Assembly: GCA_041940025.1 (NCBI GenBank)
Contig: JBGTSY010000006.1
Coordinates: forward strand, 90,486 to 154,485
Length of the DNA stretch: 64,000 nt
DNA from: UBA5859 sp041940025
GTDB taxonomy: Bacteria > Pseudomonadota > Gammaproteobacteria > UBA5859
Direction: 5' to 3'
The notes under the pieces were generated by a model, which was not told the origin of the DNA, did not search any database, and saw only the letters and a list, made by a program, of their open reading frames with translations. Shown in pieces: positions 7,221-14,638 of this stretch. The position numbers and the translations under genes were made by a program. Each line of letters begins with the position of its first letter. Positions within the stretch are counted from its first letter, which is position 1.

Positions 7221-7988
7221 TTACGAAAGTATCGCGGCAGCAATTTTTTCTGCTATTGAGCCGACTGAATCTCGCTCCGTGGTGAAGCCCGCAAGATCTG
7301 GAAGAATGCCGCTGTATTCTTTGACTTCATCAAAAGTCACGCCATGCAGAACGGGGATAAGCGTACTCTTGCTGAGCAAAACACCGAGCTCACGCTCAGT
7401 CCAGAACCGCCCCACTAGGTACGCTGGAGTTAGCAAAGCAATACCGGTTCTGGTTTTGCGCAAGCCCGCATCCATTTGGAGTGACTGGCTGCGGCCAGGA
7501 ACAATAGCGATTTCATCGAACCATACGGCTACGTCGAGAGCTTCCAATTCATCACGCAGCTGGGTTGCCACTTCGCTCCCATCGATTTTGGCGTAGCTCA
7601 AAAAAGAGTCGTATTCACGCGGATCAAGGCTACCAACAGCTTGGTGGACCCTATCTGCTAGCGCTTGCTCTGAATCAGTGTAGCGGACGGGACTAGTCGA
7701 GGACCGAAGCCGTCGATTTATATCGTCTATAACGCGCTTATTATGTGCGTCTGCTTTTCTGTTGTGCGCGTCAATCTTCGCATTGGCGTCTGCTACAACC
7801 CTTCGGTTGTGTGCATCTACCTTTCGGTTGTGGTCATCAATGACACGCTGATTGTGACGATTTACGCGATCGACTTTGCGCTTGAACTCCTGTTGTGCCT
7901 TTCTATCTGCTGCTTTCAGGTCGCGCTCTAGTTTTCGCTGCGCCTCCCGCATTTTTATATTGATTTCGTTTATGTTGAATCGCGCCAT
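7221..7988 (-). CDS. TIR-domain protein with an N-terminal coiled coil (cassette 5), candidate antiphage protein
   Basis: 255 residues. Residues about 10-95 form a highly charged helix with a recurring HNRKVDA-like unit (RVNRHNQRV, DDHNRKVDA, HNRRVVADA, DAHNRKADA, HNKRVIDDI). Residues about 122-255 form a TIR domain: YDSFLSYAKID, then VAVWFDEIAIVPGRSQSLQ, then GIALLTPAYLVGRFWTEREL. Glu200, four residues after Trp196, corresponds to the catalytic Glu of NAD-cleaving TIR enzymes. Bacterial TIR proteins commonly act in abortive defence. The ATG at 7988 has AAGGAG rather far upstream. The cassette holds about 70 bases before the gene, with a possible TATATT -10 box, so it may have its own promoter. 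Confidence 0.85.
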   Translation of the reverse strand: MARFNINEINIKMREAQRKLERDLKAADRKAQQEFKRKVDRVNRHNQRVIDDHNRKVDAHNRRVVADANAKIDAHNRKADAHNKRVIDDINRRLRSSTSPVRYTDSEQALADRVHQAVGSLDPREYDSFLSYAKIDGSEVATQLRDELEALDVAVWFDEIAIVPGRSQSLQMDAGLRKTRTGIALLTPAYLVGRFWTERELGVLLSKSTLIPVLHGVTFDEVKEYSGILPDLAGFTTERDSVGSIAEKIAAAILS

Positions 7989-8059
7989 TGATGTGTACCA
8001 CTCCTTCTAGACCAGCTGCGAAGAATATAGCTTCACGGATTGGACCTTTTGATAGCTAA

Positions 8060-8240
8060 CGGGTCGTAGCTAAGCAGATTTTGACCGAGTGTGGTAGATG
8101 CTCTGCATCGTACCACGAGGGAAAAATACTGCTTTAGCGTGTTGTTAGGCAGAGGCGCAGTACGCGCGCTGCCGATACCCGCTGAAGGAACTTAGCTACG
8201 ACCCGTTAAACAGGTGCGCGCGTAGCGCGCATCTGTTTAA
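8060..8240 (-). mobile_element. Gene-less 181-bp integron cassette, copy 2
   Basis: The same element as at 6939-7119, with one T-to-A difference (GGGAAAAATACTGCT near 8125). The boundaries again fall exactly on G|TT junctions. It lies between the metalloprotease-like cassette and the TIR cassette. Confidence 0.88.
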
Positions 8241-8305
8241 CGCCTAGCTCACCGGGAAAACGCGAGCGCAGCGAGTGTTTTTTCCGGTGGAGCTATTTGT
8301 TAGGG
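8235..8305 (-). repeat. attC site of the metalloprotease-like lipoprotein cassette
   Basis: 71 bp; R'' is CCCTAAC (8305-8299), overlapping the gene's stop codon, and R' is GTTAAAC (8241-8235). The ATAGCTCCACCGG and CCGGTGAGCTAG arms are complementary. Confidence 0.85.
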
Positions 8306-9118
8306 TAAATGGCTCGCACGAAACTCCGACCACAAATCACTTGGGCTACCATGATAAACTGCTTGAAAAGCCTTTTTAAAGCTTTTGCCAGACTCAATAT
8401 AGCGCAGCATCTTATGAATGCGGCCCTCGGTTGACAAAAATTCAACAAACACTGAACTTTGGCGGTAGTTCATATGTTGCTGGAGCTTATTATCTTTACT
8501 TGCCTTGTGGCTTAATGGCCAACGGTTAGAATACGTGCCACCTTTGCCAAATAACCCCGCAGAATCAATAGGAACAATATTTCTATTGGCCTTAATGGAT
8601 TCTAACGCTTGAGCTTTACTCACAAGATGTCCGCCGCCACCATTTGCAGCAAATGTAGCAACACCATCGTGAAACCATTGAGGTATATAAAGCGCCCGCA
8701 ATATTGAAATTTGTTGGAATAAATGCAAATGAGACAATTCATGCGCTAGATAAGGTTGATGCTGATTTTCGGAAAATGCGCGAGGCGACAAAAACAATCC
8801 GTACTCACTTACTGCGGCAGTGATCAAAGGATGTTTGCCCGTATAATTTGAGAAGCAATTGGGAGTATCACAGACATGAACAAATACGTTTTTAGAAAAT
8901 CTTTCACCGTGAGCTTTTTCTACCAGTTTGATTGATTCATCTAACTCCTTGGCAACCAACTTGGCGTACTCTAACGCACCGTCTTTATACAAAACTCTAG
9001 GGTCTGAACTTAGAGAAGAAAACTCACCCTTAACCGGTGATTCCCCACCAAGTGGCTCAAAAAGGGAGCAACCGGCAAGCAAAAATAACAGTATTGATAA
9101 AGTCGGATAATTTCTCAT
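8300..9118 (-). CDS. Lipoprotein with an HExxH metallopeptidase-like motif (cassette 4)
   Basis: 272 residues. The signal peptide ends in LLAGC, a lipobox with the modified Cys at residue 17. The central motif YLAHELSHLHLFQ contains HELSH, a gluzincin-type zinc-binding HExxH. About 25 residues later comes QWFHDGVATFAANGGGG, at the place where peptidases of the MA type have a WxxEGxA helix; the usual third-ligand Glu is Asp or displaced here. Activity is therefore plausible but not proven. It is likely attached to a membrane lipid in the cell envelope. The substrate is unknown. Confidence 0.7.
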   Translation of the reverse strand: MRNYPTLSILLFLLAGCSLFEPLGGESPVKGEFSSLSSDPRVLYKDGALEYAKLVAKELDESIKLVEKAHGERFSKNVFVHVCDTPNCFSNYTGKHPLITAAVSEYGLFLSPRAFSENQHQPYLAHELSHLHLFQQISILRALYIPQWFHDGVATFAANGGGGHLVSKAQALESIKANRNIVPIDSAGLFGKGGTYSNRWPLSHKASKDNKLQQHMNYRQSSVFVEFLSTEGRIHKMLRYIESGKSFKKAFQAVYHGSPSDLWSEFRASHLP

Positions 9119-9141
9119 GCGCTCGATTGCTTATACCCTAA

Positions 9142-9322
9142 CGGGTCGTAGCTAAGCAGATTTTGACCGAGTGTGGTAGATGCTCTGCATCGTACCACGA
9201 GGGAAAAATTCTGCTTTAGCGTGTTGTTAGGCAGAGGCGCAGTACGCGCGCTGCCGATACCCGCTGAAGGAACTTAGCTACGACCCGTTAAACAGGTGCG
9301 CGCGTAGCGCGCATCTGTTTAA
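9142..9322 (-). mobile_element. Gene-less 181-bp integron cassette, copy 3
   Basis: Identical over 181 bp to the copy at 6939-7119. Boundaries are G|TTAAAC (right) and G|TTAGGG (left). Identity at this level in a non-coding segment points to recent copying or strong constraint. Confidence 0.88.
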
Positions 9323-9394
9323 CGCTCACATAAACGGCGCGACGTCAGGAGCGTCCGGCGACCGAAGGGAGCGAATTTGATGTGATTGTTAAGT
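9317..9394 (-). repeat. attC site of the membrane-protein cassette
   Basis: 78 bp; R'' is ACTTAAC (9394-9388), which contains the gene's stop codon, and R' is GTTAAAC (9323-9317). The AATCACATCAAATTCGC and GTTTATGTGAGC arms follow the standard attC layout. Confidence 0.85.
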
Positions 9395-9826
9395 GCCATA
9401 ATAGTGTTTAATTGTAAAATACAGCGGAACCACAAAAAATATTGCAATCACAAAAATAATACTTATAAATTTATTCAAGCCGTCACAATCTGGTTCTGAA
9501 GCGCGTGCTTCTGATGGAATTAATGATTCTTTATCCCCGCCTATGATTTCGCAGGCTTGTCCAGCAATATTGTTCTTTATAAGACACCCAAGCCTACTAA
9601 TTTCCCTGTGTTCACGATACACATACAACGCAGCTATTATGGCCGCCCCCCAAGTTAGAATTACAACTTCGACACCTACTAATGTCTTGTTGAATACCCA
9701 AGCATATAAGGCAAGCAGTGCTACCACGGAAGCTTTTTGCAAGGCGGAGCGTCTGGCAATTTCGCTTTTAATGGCATTGAAATCAGCCAGAAGGAAAGCA
9801 AGTAACTTTTGTTGTTTCTCGTCCAT
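9389..9826 (-). CDS. Small membrane protein of unknown function (cassette 3)
   Basis: 145 residues from the ATG at 9826 (MDEKQQKLLAFLL); a GTG at 9847 lies inside the preceding attC R' box and would add seven residues. There is a hydrophilic N-terminal helix, then two close membrane segments (ASVVALLALYAWVF and VVILTWGAAIIAALYVY), a soluble loop with two cysteines, and a C-terminal membrane segment (FISIIFVIAIFFVVPLYFTI). I recognise no family. It fills its cassette, which supports it being a real gene. Confidence 0.6.
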   Translation of the reverse strand: MDEKQQKLLAFLLADFNAIKSEIARRSALQKASVVALLALYAWVFNKTLVGVEVVILTWGAAIIAALYVYREHREISRLGCLIKNNIAGQACEIIGGDKESLIPSEARASEPDCDGLNKFISIIFVIAIFFVVPLYFTIKHYYGT

Positions 9827-9845
9827 TCTCTGATGTCTTTGTTGC

Positions 9846-9907
9846 ACTTAACGCCTAAGCTCAGCGGCGCGCGCCTTTGGCGCGTCCGCTGGAGCTTTTT
9901 GTTAGCT
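9846..9907 (-). repeat. attC site of the two-gene cassette
   Basis: 62 bp, the shortest in the array; R'' is AGCTAAC (9907-9901) and R' is GTTAAGT (9852-9846). The AAAAAGCTCCAGCGG and CCGCTGAGCTTAGG arms pair around a GC-rich loop. Confidence 0.85.
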
Positions 9908-9916
9908 TTATTGCTT

Positions 9917-10312
9917 TCAATTACCGACGCTCTCTACCGTATATGTTTCTTTACTTGAGGAACCATCACTAAAAGTATCAGTTACTGTAATTGAATTACC
10001 GTTTATCTTGTAATGAACCTTTGAATCCATTGCATGTGTACGCCAGCGCCCAGTATCTGACCCCCACAAAATTTGATTGCCACTCAATTTGCACTTGTAT
10101 TTCCATTTGGTTTTGTCATCCTGACGGATATAAGAAAGGTAGATTGTTTCCCCGCTGGTGCGATCTATTTTGATTATTGCAGGATCACGCCCCATTATCT
10201 TTGCGATACCTGCTTTGCATATTTGATTTGTTGTAAATGTGCCTTTATCGGCTGCATGTGCAATTGAAATATTGATTAGGGCGACAACCACAAAAATGAT
10301 TAACTTTTTCAT
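9917..10312 (-). CDS. Secreted protein of unknown function (second gene of cassette 2)
   Basis: 131 residues with a clear Sec signal peptide (MKKLIIFVVVALINISIAHAA, cut after AHA). The mature part has three cysteines (QICKAG, KYKCKLSG) and many beta-prone stretches; WKYKCKLSGNQILWG suggests a small beta-sheet lipocalin-like or adhesive fold, which is only a guess. The GGAGGA ribosome-binding site is strong. It starts 13 bases after the previous gene's stop, with no attC between them, so both travel in one cassette. Confidence 0.65.
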   Translation of the reverse strand: MKKLIIFVVVALINISIAHAADKGTFTTNQICKAGIAKIMGRDPAIIKIDRTSGETIYLSYIRQDDKTKWKYKCKLSGNQILWGSDTGRWRTHAMDSKVHYKINGNSITVTDTFSDGSSSKETYTVESVGN

Positions 10313-10325
10313 TTTTCCTCCTCAA

Positions 10326-10661
10326 TTACAGTAAAGTGCATGTGGCAATAGGATGATCACCACTGTAAGGAGAAAATATTTGTAATTTCCATTTGCCGTT
10401 AAAGCTTCTTGTTTGCTTTGCCATCATATCTACCACGCCTGAACATATTTTTCTGGCTTCACTGCTACTCGTTGCAATTCTTACATCAACTGTTGAACCC
10501 CATCCTTTAACCTCGCACTCAGTTGTAAGGCCAGTTCCTTCAAGGGCCGAACAAAGCCTATATGCATCATCCACTACATCTGCAGTTGCAGGATTTTGAT
10601 AGAGCAGTCCTAGACCACTAAGCGACATAGCCAAAATTGTTGAGTTGAGTTTTGTTCGCAT
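10326..10661 (-). CDS. Secreted protein of unknown function (first gene of cassette 2)
   Basis: 111 residues with a signal peptide (cut predicted after NPATA). The mature region has four cysteines (RLCSALEG, TTECEVKG, KICSGVV, ATCTLL), enough for two disulfide bonds in the periplasm. AAGGAGAG precedes the ATG at a good distance, directly after the cassette start. No family is recognised. Confidence 0.65.
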   Translation of the reverse strand: MRTKLNSTILAMSLSGLGLLYQNPATADVVDDAYRLCSALEGTGLTTECEVKGWGSTVDVRIATSSSEARKICSGVVDMMAKQTRSFNGKWKLQIFSPYSGDHPIATCTLL

Positions 10662-10681
10662 TGCGCTCTCCTTTTTTGTAA

Positions 10682-10768
10682 AGCTAACGCCTCACATCAC
10701 CGGCAGCAGAAAGCAGAGCGAGGAACGAGCGGCGCTTTTTGCTGTCCGAGTGCATGTGATTGTTAGGT
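10682..10768 (-). repeat. attC site of the first cassette
   Basis: 87 bp; R'' is ACCTAAC (10768-10762) and R' is GTTAGCT (10688-10682). The AATCACATGCACTCGGACAGC and GCTGCCGGTGATGTGAGGC arms are complementary with a bulge. Confidence 0.88.
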
Positions 10769-10774
10769 GCATTG

Positions 10775-11848
10775 TTACTCAAATTCTATATTGGTAATTT
10801 TCGCCTTAGCCTTTTTCGACCATGACGAAGGCGCGTAGTCTTCAACGGAATAGCCAAAATCTTTTACATAGTTTGGTTTTAGCGGTTTGTTATCCTCACC
10901 AAATGAATACTCAGAAACAAGGACCGGGTGAAAATCTTCTTCGCCTATAATTGTTCCTTCATCATTAAGAAAATATACCGTTATTTCAACTTCTTTTAAT
11001 GATCTGTCTCCGTTGTTGACTATAGTCCCAAAAACCCCGGGCACCGTTTTTCCAAACCCGTACTTCTTTCCCTCTGATACTTTGAAATCTTTTAGGATGA
11101 CGTTTTTTATATAAGCTTGCTTTTCTTCAAAAGACTCGATCTCCTGCTTCGTTTCGGCGATACCCTCTTTTGCCTCAACTATTTCGCTGTCAAGCGTTAA
11201 TACCTCTTCATATTTCTTAACAGCACCATGAAGTTTATTAGACTTTCGTAGCTCCTTGGCGTCGGATAGAAGCGATGCGACCTTTTCTGCTTTTTCTCTT
11301 TCGGCTTTTTTGGTTTTCCAATCTAAAAATACTTTCCAGCCATCATCCTCTTTTACCAAGTGGAACTCTTCATTTTTTGTAGTGGTTGGGACTTCTCCAG
11401 TTTCGTATTTTGCTGCCAATTCCTTCTCAATCTCGGCTTGATCTTTGCCGCCAAAGGCGGAGCTAAAAGCCGCCCCCATAAGATCTTTGAACATTACGCC
11501 CATATCTGGAAGGGTAATTTCGACATCTGCTTTAGCTGTACTACCTGTTTCTGTAACTTTCAGCACCGTGAATGAGACGTTGCTTACAACAACTGCGGCA
11601 AATGGGCTATCTTCTTTCTCGTTCTCAGATTTGTACTCACTAAGGCCTTTGACAGATTTGTCTTCACTTGAGACATACCCGTATGCTTCTTCGGTTCGAC
11701 CTTTCAGCGAAGCATCGAGGTAGCTACTCAGAACCTCTTTTGGACCGGGTTGGCTTAACTCGCTGAGTTTGTCGCAACCAACGATCAGGAAAGCCAGAAC
11801 GAAACCGGCCACTATGTTCGTAATTCGATTTGTCACTATTCTCTCCAT
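10775..11848 (-). CDS. Lipoprotein with NTF2-like, coiled-coil and FxLYD-like regions (cassette 1, attI-proximal)
   Basis: 357 residues. The signal peptide ends in FLIVGC (lipobox). Residues about 35-170 resemble the DUF4878/NTF2-like fold (EVLSSYLDASLKGRTEEAYGYVSSED ... DDGWKVFLDW). Residues about 175-245 form a charged helical region with TPR-like spacing (KKYEEVLTLDSEIVEAKEGIAE). The C-terminal domain (VILKDFKVSEGKKYG ... GTIVNNGDRSLKEVEITVYFLNDEG) resembles FxLYD domains. An internal GTG at 11836 follows GGAGAG by four bases and is an equally likely start. As the first cassette it is closest to the Pc promoter. Role unknown. Confidence 0.7.
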   Translation of the reverse strand: MERIVTNRITNIVAGFVLAFLIVGCDKLSELSQPGPKEVLSSYLDASLKGRTEEAYGYVSSEDKSVKGLSEYKSENEKEDSPFAAVVVSNVSFTVLKVTETGSTAKADVEITLPDMGVMFKDLMGAAFSSAFGGKDQAEIEKELAAKYETGEVPTTTKNEEFHLVKEDDGWKVFLDWKTKKAEREKAEKVASLLSDAKELRKSNKLHGAVKKYEEVLTLDSEIVEAKEGIAETKQEIESFEEKQAYIKNVILKDFKVSEGKKYGFGKTVPGVFGTIVNNGDRSLKEVEITVYFLNDEGTIIGEEDFHPVLVSEYSFGEDNKPLKPNYVKDFGYSVEDYAPSSWSKKAKAKITNIEFE

Positions 11849-11857
11849 TTGTTTTGC

Positions 11858-11934
11858 ACCTAACAGTTAACTATATGGAAGACGATAGTATAACACTAGA
11901 CAGAATCCATCTAGCGATTTACTATTTGCCTAGT
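11858..11934. promoter_or_regulatory. attI region with overlapping candidate Pc and PintI promoters
   Basis: The insertion core GTTAGGT (minus, 11864-11858) joins attI to the first cassette. Facing the cassettes, an extended -10 box TGTTATACT ends at 11887. Facing intI, TTAACT (11867-11872), a 16-base spacer and TATAAC (11889-11894) form a reasonable promoter with a start near 11902. The two -10 boxes overlap, so transcription of array and integrase may interfere. No LexA box was found. Confidence 0.6.
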
Positions 11935-13341
11935 ATGAATTCTACGATAAATACATTGAATCAGCAGCATAGTCCTGATAGGGCGATATCTTCTGGATGG
12001 CAACGGTATTTCGATGCATTACTAGACAGAAAGGTGCCTGAGGGCGCGCGTCCATGGTTGGCACGGCATGCGCAATCCTTCGTCGAACAGTTAAAGGCTG
12101 ATGACCGAGGGTTAAAGTCAGCTGCTCCGGCGGATCTAAAGGTCTTTTTGAGCGAGGCGAGCAAGGGAGGTTCGCTGCGGGATTGGCAGTTCCAACAGTG
12201 TGTGCAGGCGGTGGAGATATTGCTGGTTGATGTGGGTGAACTGGCATGGGCGACAGAGTTTGACTGGCAATATTGGCGTGACGCGGCGCAGGATTTGCCG
12301 GGCGACCATCCTTCTGTGGCGCGTCAGGTCGGCGCAATAGGCGATCGAGGCGCTGCCGAAAGTAAGGAAATAGCCGAGGCATTCGCACCCTTGTTAATAA
12401 AACTGGTGGAGCAGATCCAGCTGCGTCATTACTCGATCCGTACCGAACAGACATACCGCCACTGGGTGGAGCGGTTTCTGCGACGTTTTCCGCAGGCGAG
12501 CCCCGATCTGATTGGCCCGGGGGAGGTTGAAGCGTTTCTTTCCGATTTGGCAGTACGTCGTAACGTCAGTCCGAGTACGCAAAATCTGGCGTTGACGTCA
12601 TTGGCATTTTTCTTCTCGACGGTGCTAGAGCGACCACTGCCGGATATGGATTTCGCCCGAGCAAAACGGCCCCGGCGCTTGCCGGTAGTGCTAACGCGGG
12701 CGGAGGTCGAGGCGCTGTTGAGGGAAATGTCGGGTCTGTACTCGTTGATGGCCGGGTTGATGTACGGTACGGGTATGCGCCTGATGGAGTGCGTGCGCCT
12801 GCGGGTGAAGGATGTGGATTTTGGCTACGGCACGATCACGGTGCGTGACGGTAAAGGCAACAAAGATCGGGTTGTGCCGCTGCCGCAGCGTTACCGCGCT
12901 GAGCTGGAGTCCCATCTGAGTGAGGTGCGTACCACCCACGAGACAGATCTTGCTGAAGGCTGGGGCGAGGTGTTTCTGCCCCATGCGTTGGCGGTCAAAT
13001 ACCCGAACGCGGCGTCTGAATGGGCGTGGCAATATGTTTTTCCGTCGGCACGACTGTCCGCCGATCCGCGCAGTGGTGAGGTTCGGCGGCACCACTTGCA
13101 TGAGAACTCGCTGCAGCGCGCGATTAAACGGGCGGCCAATGTTGTAGGCATTGCGAAGCAGGTAAATAGTCATGCCTTGCGTCATTCCTTCGCTACGCAC
13201 TTGCTCGAGGCAGGATACGACATTCGCACGGTGCAGGAGTTGCTGGGCCACGCCAACGTGGCGACGACGATGGTGTACACCCACGTGCTGAACCGGCCCG
13301 GTGTGCCGCCTGTAGTCAGTCCGGCAGATTTCGTCGGCTGA
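11935..13341 (+). CDS. intI: Integron integrase IntI with an extra N-terminal domain
   Basis: A tyrosine recombinase that inserts cassettes at attI and folds attC strands. With the ATG at 11935 it has 468 residues, against about 320-340 for IntI1-type enzymes. The usual IntI begins near residue 150 (VEQIQLRHYSIRTEQTYRHW). The catalytic residues are present: Arg282 (GTGMRLMECVRLR), His413-x-x-Arg416 (HALRHSFATHLL), His439 (LGHANVATT) and Tyr448. The IntI-specific patch (LPHALAVKYPNAASEWAWQYVF, residues 348-369) is intact. Residues 20-120 are a helical region (WLARHAQSFVEQLKA, DWQFQQCVQAVEILL) resembling a second core-binding domain. No stop or frameshift is seen, so it should be functional. 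Earlier in-frame ATGs lie in attI. Confidence 0.93.
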   Translation: MNSTINTLNQQHSPDRAISSGWQRYFDALLDRKVPEGARPWLARHAQSFVEQLKADDRGLKSAAPADLKVFLSEASKGGSLRDWQFQQCVQAVEILLVDVGELAWATEFDWQYWRDAAQDLPGDHPSVARQVGAIGDRGAAESKEIAEAFAPLLIKLVEQIQLRHYSIRTEQTYRHWVERFLRRFPQASPDLIGPGEVEAFLSDLAVRRNVSPSTQNLALTSLAFFFSTVLERPLPDMDFARAKRPRRLPVVLTRAEVEALLREMSGLYSLMAGLMYGTGMRLMECVRLRVKDVDFGYGTITVRDGKGNKDRVVPLPQRYRAELESHLSEVRTTHETDLAEGWGEVFLPHALAVKYPNAASEWAWQYVFPSARLSADPRSGEVRRHHLHENSLQRAIKRAANVVGIAKQVNSHALRHSFATHLLEAGYDIRTVQELLGHANVATTMVYTHVLNRPGVPPVVSPADFVG

Positions 13342-13731
13342 GATTTCCTGTGGCACCCGCTGCGGCACCATCGCGGATCAAACAAGGGACAGACGTTATG
13401 CTGTTCCTTCCTCTTATTGGACACAATACTTAACTACTGATGCCTTCATGACGTGGCATGAATAGCAAGAGTGGTAGTAGCTGGTTTTCCCCACCACTCT
13501 GGGTAAGATAGTGACGGCATTGTCGTCTCCGAAGATCTACCGGGATTGATTGGCGATTGCAAAAGCTATCAGTTGAGTGTGTATGAAGATGATGTTTCGG
13601 ACTTTTAAAAACACACCCATACAAGCCGGCTGCTAGGGAATGGGCGTTTTCTAAAAATGGCAGAGTAGCTGTTGAAGCGGGACCTGAAAAAGAAAAGATC
13701 CGCCCCAAAAGCAAAAGACTGGAATTCAGTC
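13342..13731. other. Intergenic stretch without a recognisable gene
   Basis: No frame gives a convincing protein. Open frames on the minus strand (for example 13430-13714) have no family-like blocks and no ribosome-binding site. No attC-like fold was found on this side of intI. Confidence 0.4.
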
Positions 13732-14038
13732 ATGTGTCTCCGGAATCGCAAATTGCAAAACAGTAAATCACTATATCTGAAGGGATACCGTGGCCCTGAT
13801 AGTTGCAGAGGAATAAAAACAGCGGCCCGAATTGACAGAGTTTGCAGCGGAAGTTTCTGAGACTGCAAATCATTAGGAAGAGAGACTTACAAGTTGAAAA
13901 GGACATTTGCATCAGGGTATCGAATATACTTTGGTCAAGAAAACAACCAAATTGTCATTCTCCTAATGCAGAGTGACAAAGATCCCCAAAAAAACGATAT
14001 TAGATCGGCAAAGGATTATTGGACGGAACATAGCAGTT
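13732..14038 (+). pseudogene. Decayed HigB/RelE-like toxin gene
   Basis: One frame carries KTAARIDRV, SF-stop-DCKSLG and GYRIYFGQENNQIVILL, ending in SAKDYW before the TAA at 14036-14038. This is the conserved order of the 'addiction module killer' HigB-like family (AxARI, GDxKxxG, GYRxYF, LLL, AxxYW). A TGA at 13858-13860 stands where the family has a Gly (GGA in relatives). The N-terminal part before KTAARI is poorly conserved. The toxin is inactive as read. It directly precedes the antitoxin gene, as in higBA operons. Confidence 0.6.
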
Positions 14039-14065
14039 AAACAATGCATGCTTAGGAGAGGGAGC

Positions 14066-14638
14066 ATGGGACAAAATACAGTGCCCTATCAAGATATGAT
14101 AGACAAAGAGTTATTAGATCCAGAATTTAAGGCTGAATACATCGCCGCCCTTGTAGCACAAGGCGACCCGCAAGCCCTATTGGTGGGATTGGGGAATATA
14201 GCCAGAGCAAAAGGAATGACAAAGGTGTCCCGAGAAACCGGACTGAATCGTGAAAATCTAGACAAGATGCTTTCGGTCGAGGGAAACTCTGGCTTTCTTA
14301 GTCTGTTTAGTGTGCTAAAAGCATTAGATTTAAAGCTCGCGGTGCTAGACAAGCACGACGCGTCAAGTCAATCAGACTTATCACCAATGAAATTACACAA
14401 ACCAATGCACCCCGGCGAATTTATTAAGCAAACTTATATAGTGGAATTTGGGATCTCTGTTGCTGAGGCGGCAAAGCACCTCGATGTGAGTCGCTCGACC
14501 CTGAATCGCCTCATTAATCAAGAAAGTTCGGTCTCTCCCGCCATGGCGTATCGATTGTCGATTGTGTTCGGGATGGATCCCGAGTCTTGGCTCAGAATGC
14601 AGTCTTTCTATGATTTGTGGGAAGTGAAAAATCTCTAA
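14066..14638 (+). CDS. Fused double antitoxin: HigA2-like domain plus HigA/VapI-type HTH domain
   Basis: 190 residues from the ATG at 14066, which follows GGAGAGGGAGC. Residues about 18-93 match the 'addiction module antidote' family that partners HigB-like killers (YIAALVAQGDPQALLVGLGNIARAKGMTK, then GLNRENLDKMLSVEGN). Residues 108-188 match a complete HigA/VapI antitoxin (MHPGEFIKQTYI, VAEAAKHLDVSRSTLNRLIN, then DPESWLRMQSFYDLW). Two separate antitoxin families are thus joined in one chain by a short linker. Only remnants of one toxin lie upstream and none follows. It may now act as a DNA-binding regulator or protect against toxins acquired later. Confidence 0.8.
   Translation: MGQNTVPYQDMIDKELLDPEFKAEYIAALVAQGDPQALLVGLGNIARAKGMTKVSRETGLNRENLDKMLSVEGNSGFLSLFSVLKALDLKLAVLDKHDASSQSDLSPMKLHKPMHPGEFIKQTYIVEFGISVAEAAKHLDVSRSTLNRLINQESSVSPAMAYRLSIVFGMDPESWLRMQSFYDLWEVKNL

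Larger units (their letters stand above)
2897..11864 (-). mobile_element. Integron cassette array (8 gene cassettes, 3 gene-less cassettes)
   Basis: Reading leftward from attI, all genes are on the minus strand and each is followed by a folded repeat flanked by RYYYAAC and GTTRRRY boxes (attC). In each cassette the bases after the upstream G are the complement of its own R'' box: TTAGGT/ACCTAA, TTAGCT/AGCTAA, TTAAGT/ACTTAA, TTAAAC/GTTTAA, TTAGGG/CCCTAA, TTATGC/GCATAA, TTAGAA/TTCTAA and TTATAT/ATATAA. This is expected if the cassettes excise and insert as circles, and it fixes each boundary. The integrase gene lies divergently at the right end. Confidence 0.9.

Noticed and set aside
13430..13714. 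A 94-codon open frame on the minus strand downstream of intI
   Set aside because: No family blocks, no ribosome-binding site and low-complexity composition; it looks like chance.
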